From: RGIG9608 sp045612365
GTDB taxonomy: Bacteria; Bacteroidota; Bacteroidia; Bacteroidales; Paludibacteraceae
DNA length: 49,911 nucleotides
Assembly (NCBI GenBank): GCA_045612365.1
Contig: JAZKYY010000007.1
Coordinates: forward strand, 1-49,911
Direction: 5' to 3'
Shown here: piece by piece, positions 33,169 through 41,465 of the stretch
Numbering within the stretch: the stretch's first letter is position 1
Layout of the letters: every line of letters starts with the position of its first letter
Notes under the pieces: model-generated
What the model saw: only the letters and a program-made list of their open reading frames with translations
Database searches by the model: none
What the model was told of the DNA's origin: nothing
Translations under genes and position numbers: made by a program

Positions 33169-33981
33169 ATGACAAAATTTAAAGATGCTTGCGTATTAAT
33201 AACAGGCGGTGCTTCTGGTATCGGTCGAATAATGGGACGTGTGGTTCTCGAGAAAGGCGCAAAACAATTAATTATTTGGGATATAAATGAGAAAAATATT
33301 GAAACAACCATTGAAGAATTAAAACAAACGGGAAAGGTTGTCGGTTATAAAATTGATATTTCGGATAGCGAAAAAGTTGTAGAATGCTATAAAAAAGTAC
33401 GAGAAAACCATGGTATGATTGATATTCTGATTAACTGTGCTGGCGTTGTTTTCGGAAATGAAACATTTGACAAACATAGCATTACAAGCATAGAAAAAAC
33501 AATGGACATAAATGCAACAGCTCCAATGATAATTGCGTTGCAAGTTTTGCCCGAAATGATTGCTCAAGATAAAGGTCATATTTGCAATATAGCATCTGCC
33601 GCAGGAATGATATCTAACCCAAAAATGTCAGTTTATGCTGCAAGTAAATGGGCAATGATTGGTTGGTCGGATTCGGTGAGAATTGAGTTAAAACAAATGA
33701 AAAGTAATATTCAAATCACAACTATTGCCCCATATTTTATAAATACTGGAATGTTTGATGGTGTTCGTTCACGCATTTTTCCTATTCTAAAACCTGAACC
33801 TACGGTAAAGAAAATTATTCGAGCAATTGAAAAAAACAAAACTTTCAAAGGGATCCCCTTCAGTTTCCATTTCATTCGTTTTTGGCAAGCTGTTTTACCT
33901 TTGGCTGTTTTCGACTTTTTCTTTGGAGAAGTTGTTGGCATATTTCATGTAATGGATAATTTTACGGGAAGAAAAAAATAA
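33169..33981 (+). CDS. Short-chain dehydrogenase/reductase
   Basis: 270 aa from MTKFKDACVLITGGASGIGR, which puts the NAD(P) glycine motif at the usual place; a 53-residue upstream extension (start at 33010) runs through the promoter and terminator and is not coding. NCAG and the catalytic Tyr/Lys (SVYAASKWA) are present. The hydrophobic C-terminus (FHFIRFWQAVLPLAVFDFFF) suggests membrane association, as in SDR16C-like enzymes acting on lipid alcohols or aldehydes. It is followed after 9 nt by an aldehyde dehydrogenase, so both probably process a fatty alcohol/aldehyde. Confidence 0.88.
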   Translation: MTKFKDACVLITGGASGIGRIMGRVVLEKGAKQLIIWDINEKNIETTIEELKQTGKVVGYKIDISDSEKVVECYKKVRENHGMIDILINCAGVVFGNETFDKHSITSIEKTMDINATAPMIIALQVLPEMIAQDKGHICNIASAAGMISNPKMSVYAASKWAMIGWSDSVRIELKQMKSNIQITTIAPYFINTGMFDGVRSRIFPILKPEPTVKKIIRAIEKNKTFKGIPFSFHFIRFWQAVLPLAVFDFFFGEVVGIFHVMDNFTGRKK

Positions 33982-33990
33982 TAATTGATC

Positions 33991-35358
33991 ATGAAACAAC
34001 ATATTTCAAATATCGTAGTGGCTCAGCGTGAATTTTTCTCGTCGGGCGAAACACGTAGTTATCAGTTCAGAAAGGAACAATTAAAAACCTTGCAAAGAGC
34101 TTTGAAGGAATATGAAAAACCGCTTTGTGATGCTTTGTGGAAAGATTTGCACAAATCTTACGAAGAAGCTATTCTTACGGAATTGAGTATTGTAAAAGGA
34201 GAAATCAGCAACCATCTTTCGCATTTGAAAAAATGGATGAAGCGGAAAAGATATTCTACTCCAATAAAAATGTTCCCTTCGAGCAGCTATGTAGTTACCG
34301 AGCCTCTTGGTTGTTCTTTGATTGTTTCACCATGGAATTATCCCGTTCAATTGCTGTTGAATCCACTTGTTGGTGCAATTTCAGCAGGTTGCACGGCAAT
34401 TTTAAAACCTTCGCCTTACGTTCCAAATGTTTCGAACATTTTAGCTAAAATGATTGAAAAATATTTCAACAAAAATTATATAGCTATAATTCAAGGAAAT
34501 AGAGAGGTAAACGCATTGCTTTTTGAGGAACGATTTGATATTATATTTTTCACTGGAAGCCCAGAACTAGGCAAAAAAGTAATGTTGGCTGCAGCTAAAA
34601 ACTTGACGCCAGTTGTGCTTGAACTCGGGGGAAAAAGTCCTTGTATTGTTAACAAAGATGCCAACATAGAAATGGCTGCACGAAGAATTGCGTGGGGGAA
34701 AACCTTAAATGCTGGACAAACCTGTATAGCTCCTGACTATTTGCTGATACATCGTTCTCAAAAAGAGAAATTCGTTGCTGCATTCAAAAAAGCATTGCAA
34801 AATTTGCATGGAAATGACATCGAAAAAAGTAACCACTTTGTTCGTTTAGTAAGCGATCGTGCATTTGAACGAGTGTCATCATACTTGAAAAACGGACGAA
34901 TTCTTTTAGGAGGGAAAACTAATGTTACGGAACGATACATTGAGCCAACGTTGCTCGACGATGTTTCAATTGATTCTCCTGTCATGCAAGAAGAAATATT
35001 CGGTCCCGTTTTACCTATGATTACTTTTGATTCGGAATCGGAAGTTTTACAATTTGTAACTGAAAGAGAAAAACCGTTGGCTTTCTATTATTTTGGAAAC
35101 GAGAAGAAAGCGTTGGAAATAATAGGAAAAACCTCGTCGGGAGGTGTTTGTATCAATGATACGATTATGCACATTGCTAACGAAAGAATTCCTTTTGGTG
35201 GCGTTGGCAATTCAGGTATGGGCAACTATCATGGATATAATAGCTATAAAGCATTTTCGCATGAACGCTCGTTGGTTATTACCCCCACTTGGTTGGATTT
35301 ACCTTTTAGGTATATGCCATATAAGATGTTTGGTTTTGTGAAGAAATATTTTCTTTAA
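33991..35358 (+). CDS. Aldehyde dehydrogenase (class 3-like)
   Basis: 455 aa, starting at the ATG after a 9-nt gap (a TTG two codons earlier is less likely). ALDH motifs: SPWNYPVQLLLNPLVGAISA, FFTGSPELGKKV, the general-base Glu in VVLELGGKSPCIV, nucleophile Cys in NAGQTCIAPDYLL, EEIFGPVLPM and PFGGVGNSGMGNYHG. The hydrophobic C-terminal end and short length match ALDH3-type fatty aldehyde dehydrogenases. It oxidises aldehydes to acids with NAD(P)+. The stop overlaps by 3 nt the stop of the convergent gene. Confidence 0.95.
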   Translation: MKQHISNIVVAQREFFSSGETRSYQFRKEQLKTLQRALKEYEKPLCDALWKDLHKSYEEAILTELSIVKGEISNHLSHLKKWMKRKRYSTPIKMFPSSSYVVTEPLGCSLIVSPWNYPVQLLLNPLVGAISAGCTAILKPSPYVPNVSNILAKMIEKYFNKNYIAIIQGNREVNALLFEERFDIIFFTGSPELGKKVMLAAAKNLTPVVLELGGKSPCIVNKDANIEMAARRIAWGKTLNAGQTCIAPDYLLIHRSQKEKFVAAFKKALQNLHGNDIEKSNHFVRLVSDRAFERVSSYLKNGRILLGGKTNVTERYIEPTLLDDVSIDSPVMQEEIFGPVLPMITFDSESEVLQFVTEREKPLAFYYFGNEKKALEIIGKTSSGGVCINDTIMHIANERIPFGGVGNSGMGNYHGYNSYKAFSHERSLVITPTWLDLPFRYMPYKMFGFVKKYFL

Positions 35359-35972
35359 CGGAGGCTTAAAATTTCTTTTTGCAATCTATCCAAAAAACAA
35401 GCGGCATGCGCACCATCCATCTGAGTATGATGGAACTGGAAAGAAACTGTAAGCGTGGTTCTAAAAAAACCACGTTTATATTTTCCCCATATCATAAAAG
35501 GATTATTGAAGATACCACTATACATCCCTACTGCTCCATCTATATCATATTGAACTAAAGCAGATGTTCCAATAACCATACTGTCCGTTATGTCATAATT
35601 CGTACAACTTTCTGCAACTTGCTGGGTTAATTCCTGATATCTTCTGTTAAACAAAGAAATATCTTCTGTAAAAGGGATATCACAAGAACTCACTTCTCCT
35701 TTTTTATTTGCAACAATAGTACTAACTGCGATGCTATCATATTGCATTAGTTTACCTCCTACTGGCAACACATAAAATTCCTTTATTTTACAAGCTGCCC
35801 TACCAACGCAATAACACATCAGCATGTTAAATTTCATTTTATGTTTCCTACTGATTTTTAGTATTTGCGACACATTGAGCTTTTTAAAAATAGTTACCAT
35901 TGGCATTGGTGCTTTCATCCACATTTCAAAAGCATAAGCTCGACTAGTTTCTTTTGGATCAATCTCTTTCAT
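35355..35972 (-). CDS. CatA-like O-acyltransferase
   Basis: 205 aa from the start at MKEIDPKETSRAYAFEMW; ten upstream in-frame residues (MLFFFYFSHV) are coded by the repeat region and unlikely. The fold is that of type A chloramphenicol acetyltransferase, with the catalytic HHTQMDG motif near the C-terminus and QYDSIAVSTIVAN and MYSGIFNNPFMIWGKY in the substrate region. Chromosomal CatA-like proteins are common in Bacteroidales, and sequence alone does not show that it acetylates chloramphenicol. It is convergent with the aldehyde dehydrogenase gene and has its own -7 box. Confidence 0.82.
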   Translation of the reverse strand: MKEIDPKETSRAYAFEMWMKAPMPMVTIFKKLNVSQILKISRKHKMKFNMLMCYCVGRAACKIKEFYVLPVGGKLMQYDSIAVSTIVANKKGEVSSCDIPFTEDISLFNRRYQELTQQVAESCTNYDITDSMVIGTSALVQYDIDGAVGMYSGIFNNPFMIWGKYKRGFFRTTLTVSFQFHHTQMDGAHAACFLDRLQKEILSLR

Positions 35973-36014
35973 AACATGAGAAAAATAAAAAAAGAATAGC
36001 ACCTAAAACGGCGA

Positions 36015-36144
36015 ATGTTCAAGATAGACATCAACCAACTGTCGTTTCAAGTACTGTTGGTGCAAAAATACAATTACTTCGCTAAAAAATGACGAAGATG
36101 TACGTTATATCTGTGAGAAGTATGTGATTGAGGCGAGAGAATAA
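36015..36144 (+). pseudogene. Short frameshifted coding remnant
   Basis: A 25-codon frame (MFKIDINQLSFQVLLVQKYN, then YFAKK and TGA at 36090-36092) continues in another frame as NDEDVRYICEKYVIEARE and TAA at 36142-36144. Both parts look protein-like, as though one C-terminal fragment were broken by a one-base shift. No parent family is recognised; chance is possible. Confidence 0.3.
36063..36070 (-). promoter_or_regulatory. -7 box TATTTTTG for the CatA-like gene
   Basis: Minus-strand TATTTTTG, 90 nt upstream of the CatA-like start at 35972. The leader would include the left copy of the direct repeat. Confidence 0.4.
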
Positions 36145-36185
36145 AAAAGAATAGCATCTTTTGCGAGATTAGTGAGTATCCTAAA

Positions 36186-36830
36186 TTATTCACTCTCTGG
36201 AATGGCACATTTTTCTTTTTCCTCTTTTTTATATTCAACTAGAAGGTTTTCATAGTTTTTCAATATTGCACAAAACTTGTCTCTCGTACCTTTAGGAATA
36301 CGTATCTCCTTAAGCCCTGAACAACCATAGAAAGCATAATTACCTATACTCGTTACACTTTCAGGAATAACTAGAGAGGTAAGACCAGAACAACCTTCGA
36401 AAGCACACCGCCCTATACTCTTTACACCTTCAGGAATAACTAGAGAGGTAAGACCAGAACAATCCCTGAAAGCACCTTCCCCAATGCTCGTTACGCTATC
36501 GGGGATAATTGTATTTTTACAACCTGCTATTAGAATATTTGTTTCGGTTTCTATAATCGCATTACAATTGTTTCTACTATCATATTTAGGATTATTTACA
36601 TCAACGCTTATCGAGGTAAGACCAGAACAACCCCTGAAAGCCCAATCCCCTATACTCGTTACACCTTCAGGAATAACTAGAGAGGTAAGACCTGAACAAC
36701 CAAAGAAAGCCTCCTTCCCTATACTCGTTACACCACCTATAATTGTAATTTCCGTAGCTTCTTCAGGACATTCTATTAACGTCTTTTTATCGTCGGAGTA
36801 TTCTACTCCATCTGTGTGTATATAGCTCAT
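36186..36830 (-). CDS. BspA-type leucine-rich repeat protein
   Basis: 214 aa built from LRR_5/BspA repeats: VTSIGKEAFFGCSGLTSLVI, then PEGVTSIGDWAFRGCSGLTS, with further copies after a spacer with Asn/Lys-rich sequence (NPKYDSRNNCNAIIE). The repeats span ~30-190. No signal peptide or sorting tail is seen, so it appears cytoplasmic or is a fragment of a longer surface protein. BspA repeats mediate binding in surface proteins of Bacteroidales and protozoa. Repeats are nearly identical at the DNA level, so copy number may vary. Confidence 0.88.
   Translation of the reverse strand: MSYIHTDGVEYSDDKKTLIECPEEATEITIIGGVTSIGKEAFFGCSGLTSLVIPEGVTSIGDWAFRGCSGLTSISVDVNNPKYDSRNNCNAIIETETNILIAGCKNTIIPDSVTSIGEGAFRDCSGLTSLVIPEGVKSIGRCAFEGCSGLTSLVIPESVTSIGNYAFYGCSGLKEIRIPKGTRDKFCAILKNYENLLVEYKKEEKEKCAIPESE
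36290..36740. repeat. Tandem ~69-bp leucine-rich repeat units in DNA
   Basis: The core GAATAACTAGAGAGGTAAGA recurs with few changes near 36365, 36434 and 36671, in step with the protein repeats. Such identity suggests recent duplication or gene conversion. Confidence 0.8.
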
Positions 36831-36915
36831 GAGTGTAAATGTAGAAATTTTATTCTCTCCTTGAAAACTAAAACTAGCAAATCTTTTTTAAATAGAATAA
36901 TTTGCTTATTTACAA

Positions 36916-37902
36916 TTACGCCTTAGCACGGTTTTTCAGTATAATCCAAATAATCATAGGAGCACCAATCATGGCACTTACTGCATTGATGGGTAATGGA
37001 GTATAATAAGGTAGCTGAGTAATAATATCGCAAAGTAACAATAAAACAGCTCCTATGAGCATGGTAGCAGGAATAACCTCTCGATGTACAGATGTTCTAA
37101 AAATTCCTCTTGCAATGTGTGGAACCGCAATACCTACAAAAGCAATTGGCCCGGTAAAAGCAGTAACAGCACCAGCCAATAAGGTGATAGAAATTATAAT
37201 TATTATGCGAGTCTTAATAATGGAAATACCCAAACCTTTAGCATAGTTTTCGCCCAAAAGAAGTCCATCCAAAGGTTTCTGAATACTAAAAGTCATCATA
37301 AAACCAACGAGAACAATAGGAAGCATCACTTGCATATAGCGCCAACTCACTGCCGACAAATCGCCAAAAGTCCAAGTAACGTAAAGTTTCAGCGAATCGG
37401 GGTCGCTTACGCTTTGTAACAAACTAACAACAGCACCTGATATTTGCCCAAACATCAGCCCAATCAACAAAAGAGAGACCGCACTTTTTACTCTAAATGA
37501 TGTCAACAAAACTAACATCAAAACTACCGATGCTCCTATTATAGCTGCTATAACCAATCCCCATCCGCTCTGCAAGAGAGCAATAGGAACAATAGTGCTC
37601 GCCAAAATGTAAACTGCAACGCCAAGTCCAGCTCCGGAGCTCACTCCTAATACATAAGGTCCTGCCAATGGATTACGAAAGAGCGTCTGCATCAACAGAC
37701 CCGAAAGCGAAATGGCTGCTCCTGTAACAACAGCTGTTATTGCTTTAGGTAAACGAAAATTGTACAAAATTTCGTAATAAATAGACTTTTGCGCTTCAAA
37801 AATTTCATGAAATGGAATATAGACACTTCCCAACACCAAATCGGCAAGAAAAAACAAGAAACAAAGCACAAAAAGTATTACAAAAATCAGCGACTTTTTC
37901 AT
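36916..37902 (-). CDS. FecCD-family ABC transporter permease
   Basis: 328 aa, nine to ten membrane helices. Marks of the BtuC/FecCD/FhuB family: the RLPKAITAVVTGAAISLSGL segment, MQTLFRNPLAGPYVLGVSSG and late VGIAVPHIARGIFRTSVHRE. It should import an iron-siderophore, haem or cobalamin complex with a binding protein and an ATPase that are not in this window. It begins 18 nt after prfA, so it is probably the last gene of that leftward unit. The substrate is not identifiable here. Confidence 0.9.
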   Translation of the reverse strand: MKKSLIFVILFVLCFLFFLADLVLGSVYIPFHEIFEAQKSIYYEILYNFRLPKAITAVVTGAAISLSGLLMQTLFRNPLAGPYVLGVSSGAGLGVAVYILASTIVPIALLQSGWGLVIAAIIGASVVLMLVLLTSFRVKSAVSLLLIGLMFGQISGAVVSLLQSVSDPDSLKLYVTWTFGDLSAVSWRYMQVMLPIVLVGFMMTFSIQKPLDGLLLGENYAKGLGISIIKTRIIIIISITLLAGAVTAFTGPIAFVGIAVPHIARGIFRTSVHREVIPATMLIGAVLLLLCDIITQLPYYTPLPINAVSAMIGAPMIIWIILKNRAKA

Positions 37903-37920
37903 TTCAGAAAAAATATTCTT

Positions 37921-39027
37921 CTACAACTCACTCTCTTTCAAACGTTCAGTATTTTCAGCAACAATAAGTTGATCTATAACACCTTGAATTTCTCCAGACA
38001 TAAACGAAGAAAGATTGTAAATAGTGTAATTTATTCGATGGTCAGTAATTCGTCCTTGTGGATAATTGTAGGTACGAATTTTTGCACTTCTATCACCTGT
38101 GCTTACCATAGTTTTTCTACGGGAAGCAATGTCGTCGATGTATTTTTGATGTTCGCGATCGTAAATTTGGGTACGCAAACGAGCCAAAGCACGCTCTTTA
38201 TTTTTTGGTTGGTCACGCGTTTCTGTACATTCAATCAAAATTTCTTCAACAACTCCCGTATTCGGATTCTTCCACATATATCGCAAGCGAACTCCCGACT
38301 CTACTTTATTTACATTTTGTCCGCCAGCTCCTCCACTTCGGAATGTATCCCATTTGATTTCTCCTTCGTTAATTTGCACATCAAACTCGTCTGCTTCGGG
38401 CAGAACGGCTACAGTTGCTGCCGATGTATGAACACGACCTTGGGTTTCTGTAGCAGGCACTCGCTGAACACGATGAACACCACTCTCATACTTAAGCGTT
38501 CCGTAAACATTTTCGCCCGTCACACTGAAAACAACTTCTTTGAATCCACCAGAAGTTCCCTCATTAAAACTTGTAATTTGAGTTTTCCAACCCTTTGTTT
38601 CACAGTATTTCAAATACATCTTAAGCAAATCTCCGGCAAAAATAGCCGCTTCATCACCGCCAGTTCCTCCACGAATTTCAACAATGGCGTTTTTATTATC
38701 TTCAGGGTCAGAAGGAATAAGCAGAATCTTTACTTTTTCCTCCATCGGAGCAACTTTTGGTTCAAGATCATCTAACTCTGCTTTCGCCAAATCTCTCATT
38801 TCCGGATCTGACTCTATTTCTAAAATCTCTTTGGCTTCTGCAATATTTTTCAATAACTGACTATACTCCTTATAAACCTCCATAAGCAACTCCAACTCAC
38901 GATACTCCTTGTTCAAACGAACAAAACGCTTCATATCGGAAATCACAGAAGGGTCTGTTATCAATGTTGATATTTCCTGAAATTTATGTTTAAGATCTTC
39001 TAATTTTGTCAAAAGATTATGTGCCAT
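37921..39027 (-). CDS. prfA: Peptide chain release factor 1
   Basis: 368 aa. RF1 reads UAA and UAG stop codons. The PAT stop-codon tripeptide region is in RVQRVPATETQGRVHTSAAT, and the catalytic GGQ is in SGGAGGQNVNKVESGVRLRY. The N-terminal helical domain (~10-105) is typical. The PAT motif separates it from RF2, which has SPF. Confidence 0.97.
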   Translation of the reverse strand: MAHNLLTKLEDLKHKFQEISTLITDPSVISDMKRFVRLNKEYRELELLMEVYKEYSQLLKNIAEAKEILEIESDPEMRDLAKAELDDLEPKVAPMEEKVKILLIPSDPEDNKNAIVEIRGGTGGDEAAIFAGDLLKMYLKYCETKGWKTQITSFNEGTSGGFKEVVFSVTGENVYGTLKYESGVHRVQRVPATETQGRVHTSAATVAVLPEADEFDVQINEGEIKWDTFRSGGAGGQNVNKVESGVRLRYMWKNPNTGVVEEILIECTETRDQPKNKERALARLRTQIYDREHQKYIDDIASRRKTMVSTGDRSAKIRTYNYPQGRITDHRINYTIYNLSSFMSGEIQGVIDQLIVAENTERLKESEL

Positions 39028-39066
39028 AAGTCTTATTAAAAAAATTCACTAATTCTCTACTCTTTA

Positions 39067-40011
39067 TTAAATTACAATACCCTGCTTTATTAAATATTCC
39101 TTCTCCGTTTCAAGTGCAAGAAGAAATTTTTCATATTCTTTAGAGTTAGGATTCAAAGGACGATGATCAAGAGATTTTCTTAGCTTTTCAACTCTCAACA
39201 AAAGTTGCTTAGTTGGTTCACTAAAAAAACAATCACTAAATTTCTGCCATATATAATCCACCGCAAATGATGAAGGATGTGACATATCATCAGAAAAAAA
39301 ACGATAATCACGCAAATCATCCAAAATCATCTCATAAGAGGGAAAATAGGTTGTATTTTGCTGCTTACACAACTCATCAACTGCTAAAAGTAACGTTGAT
39401 TTACTCAACTGATTTTCATGCAAACCATCACCTAGGTGACGTATGGGGCTTACTGAAAAAACAATTTTAATTGCTGGATTCTTTTTCCTCAAAAATTGAA
39501 TTGTCTGCTCTGCCCTTTTTACTATACTTTCAACCGAAAGTTTTTCTCTAATAAATTCTTTTGATGGTATTTTATGACAATTAGCGACAACCTCTCCACT
39601 CTCTTGCAACCTGAAAACCCAAGCCGAACCAAAAGTAAAAAACAAGAAATCTGCTTTCAGCAACCTATCTTGAGCAATAAAAAATTGTTCGTTGATATTT
39701 TGCAAACACGATTTTTTATCATCACAAGAAAACAAACTATGATGAGACATACTGTGCCACAATCCATTCCTAAAAATCAAATCCTCATCCTCAAAAGGTT
39801 TATTCTGAAGCAATCGATCTAAATTTTGGCAAATGGAGAAAGGATTGTAAAGAGTTCCAAAAGGATTATTCGTCACCGAAAAACCAGAATTTTTAAGCCT
39901 ATTGCCTACATTGTCTGAAAAGCAAGAGCCAATCAAAAACAATTGTTTCTTATAATCAATTTGCCAATCAACAGGCAATTTTTCCAGTTTTATTTCAGTG
40001 CGGAAATTCAT
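39067..40011 (-). CDS. GSCFA-domain protein
   Basis: 314 aa from MNFRTEIKLEKL, chosen because homologues start there; an upstream ATG adds five residues. The name-giving motif is in LFLIGSCFSDNVGNRL near the N-terminus. Later segments (FFTFGSAWVFRL, FSVSPIRHLGDG, DMSHPSSFAVDYIWQKFSD) fit the SGNH-like GSCFA family of Bacteroidota, whose substrate is unknown. SGNH features suggest a hydrolase or acyl-transfer role, with Ser in GSCFS and the DxxH of DMSH. It sits between kdsD and prfA, the usual Bacteroidales order. Confidence 0.88.
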   Translation of the reverse strand: MNFRTEIKLEKLPVDWQIDYKKQLFLIGSCFSDNVGNRLKNSGFSVTNNPFGTLYNPFSICQNLDRLLQNKPFEDEDLIFRNGLWHSMSHHSLFSCDDKKSCLQNINEQFFIAQDRLLKADFLFFTFGSAWVFRLQESGEVVANCHKIPSKEFIREKLSVESIVKRAEQTIQFLRKKNPAIKIVFSVSPIRHLGDGLHENQLSKSTLLLAVDELCKQQNTTYFPSYEMILDDLRDYRFFSDDMSHPSSFAVDYIWQKFSDCFFSEPTKQLLLRVEKLRKSLDHRPLNPNSKEYEKFLLALETEKEYLIKQGIVI

Positions 40012-40049
40012 TAATTGAAAAGTCAAATTTACCTTCTTTCAATCAATTT

Positions 40050-41006
40050 TTACTTAAAATCGATAATATTATGAATGTGTAAAACACCTATAATTTCAGC
40101 ATTATTTTTATCACTTTCCACTACTGCCAAAGAGGTAATTTTATTTTCATTCATCATTCTAAAGGCCTCACTAATTTTAGTATCGGGCAAAATACTTTTG
40201 AAACCAAATGTCATAATATCAGCAGCTGTAAGCGACTTTACATCGTCGTATTTTTGTACCGCCCGACGAATATCTCCATCGGTAATTATCCCTATTGCAA
40301 CATCGTCTTTGTAAACCATTGTTATGCCCTGACGCATATTGCTCACTTCATAAATAATGTCCTTGAATGGAGTAGATTCCTGAACCTTAGGAACTTGTCT
40401 ATACATACAATCCTTTGCTCTAGCAGAAAGCTTTTTACCCAATGCGCCTCCAGGATGAAATTTTTCAAAATCATCGGACTTGAAATCACGACTTTCTAAC
40501 AAACAAACAGCCAACGCATCACCCATAACAAGAGCAGCTGTTGTAGAGCACATTGGAACAAAATTCAATTTACTTGCTTCTTGCTCTATTCCTATGTTTA
40601 TCACAATATCCGATTTCTTTGCTAATTCAGAATTAAGGTCTCCTGTCATTGCAACAAAAGGGCAACCAATTTTTTTTATCGGCTCTATCACATTAAGTAT
40701 TTCTTGCGAAGAACCACTATTGGAAATTGCAATTACCACATCATCGCAACCAACGACTCCCAAATCGCCATGTAAAGCTTCTGCTGCATTCATAAATACA
40801 GATGGAGTTCCCGTAGAAGTAAGTGTTGAAGATATTTTTCGTCCAATTAGTCCTGTTTTACCTATTCCTGTAAAAACTACTTTTCCCTTACTTTGAAGAA
40901 TCAAACGTACCAACTGAACTATTTCTTCACCAATAGTTTCCTTCACCTTGGCAAGTTCTGAAATCTCAGTTTGAAAAACCTCCTGACTCCTCTTTACAAA
41001 ATCCAT
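40050..41006 (-). CDS. kdsD: Arabinose-5-phosphate isomerase
   Basis: 318 aa. SIS domain ~30-180 (VVFTGIGKTGLIGRKISSTL; EALHGDLGVVGCDDVVIAIS) followed by two CBS domains (~205-318). It converts ribulose-5-phosphate to arabinose-5-phosphate, the first step of Kdo synthesis for lipopolysaccharide. KdsD, GutQ and KpsF share this architecture; kdsD is assigned because it is the single copy in view and lies in an envelope/translation operon. It begins 45 nt after the small membrane-protein gene. Confidence 0.9.
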   Translation of the reverse strand: MDFVKRSQEVFQTEISELAKVKETIGEEIVQLVRLILQSKGKVVFTGIGKTGLIGRKISSTLTSTGTPSVFMNAAEALHGDLGVVGCDDVVIAISNSGSSQEILNVIEPIKKIGCPFVAMTGDLNSELAKKSDIVINIGIEQEASKLNFVPMCSTTAALVMGDALAVCLLESRDFKSDDFEKFHPGGALGKKLSARAKDCMYRQVPKVQESTPFKDIIYEVSNMRQGITMVYKDDVAIGIITDGDIRRAVQKYDDVKSLTAADIMTFGFKSILPDTKISEAFRMMNENKITSLAVVESDKNNAEIIGVLHIHNIIDFK

Positions 41007-41051
41007 CGCTTTATTTCCTTAAAACTAATTGCAAATATACTGAAAATAAAA

Positions 41052-41465
41052 TTAAAATCTTTCTATTCCTCTGCGCTCGCTAACCACAAGCAATGCTTCT
41101 TCTTTGATACTTTCAGGGAGTTGAATATTTCTCAATTGCAAACTCCTTAGCCATCCGGCAACATCGCTTTCGCGCAAGGAATAAAAAACCTCGCTAATTT
41201 CTTTTACTTGTTGTGGAGTATAATTATCTGCCTCTATCCCAGATAGGAGGTCTAATTCTTCATCATCAAAATAAATAATTTCATTTGCACTCACTAGTAA
41301 TCTATCACGCTCACAAACTGCATGAGCGCCACAACAATCAGAAGGAATTTCAACCTCCTTTTCTTCTTTTTTTTGCATTTTGGTAAATACAAAAGCTAAT
41401 ACTCCAGTTACCAAAAGAATTCCTATTCCGAATATAAAAATCCACATAATCTGTTCATTATCCAA
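41052..41465 (-). CDS. Small membrane-anchored protein with CCGAHxxC motif
   Basis: 137 aa. One N-terminal membrane helix (~8-29, IFIFGIGILLVTGVLAFVF), then a basic segment, a DCCGAHAVCERD motif (three Cys and a His that may bind metal) and an acidic cytoplasmic domain of ~85 residues. Homologues in Bacteroidales are sometimes labelled phospholipase, but I see no lipase motif. It overlaps the acyltransferase gene by 43 nt, so the two are translationally linked. Confidence 0.72.
   Translation of the reverse strand: MDNEQIMWIFIFGIGILLVTGVLAFVFTKMQKKEEKEVEIPSDCCGAHAVCERDRLLVSANEIIYFDDEELDLLSGIEADNYTPQQVKEISEVFYSLRESDVAGWLRSLQLRNIQLPESIKEEALLVVSERRGIERF

Larger units (their letters stand above)
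35985..36156. repeat. Direct repeat flanking a ~140-bp segment
   Basis: ATAAAAAAAGAATAGCA (35985-36001) recurs with one A fewer at 36141-36156. The segment between them carries the promoter of the CatA-like gene and the frameshifted coding remnant. Confidence 0.75.

Noticed and set aside
35355..35972. Chloramphenicol resistance gene
   Set aside because: The HHxxxDG motif is there, but CatA-like chromosomal acyltransferases of unknown substrate are common in Bacteroidales; resistance cannot be inferred.
36290..36740. CRISPR-like array
   Set aside because: The repeated units code for leucine-rich repeats in one reading frame and there are no unique spacers of constant length.
36874..36911. 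Terminator after the FecCD permease gene
   Set aside because: Only a 6-bp AT-rich stem with a 17-nt loop and an interrupted T-run; too weak to call.
41052..41465. Phospholipase
   Set aside because: Homologues may carry that label, but there is no lipase or HKD motif in the sequence.
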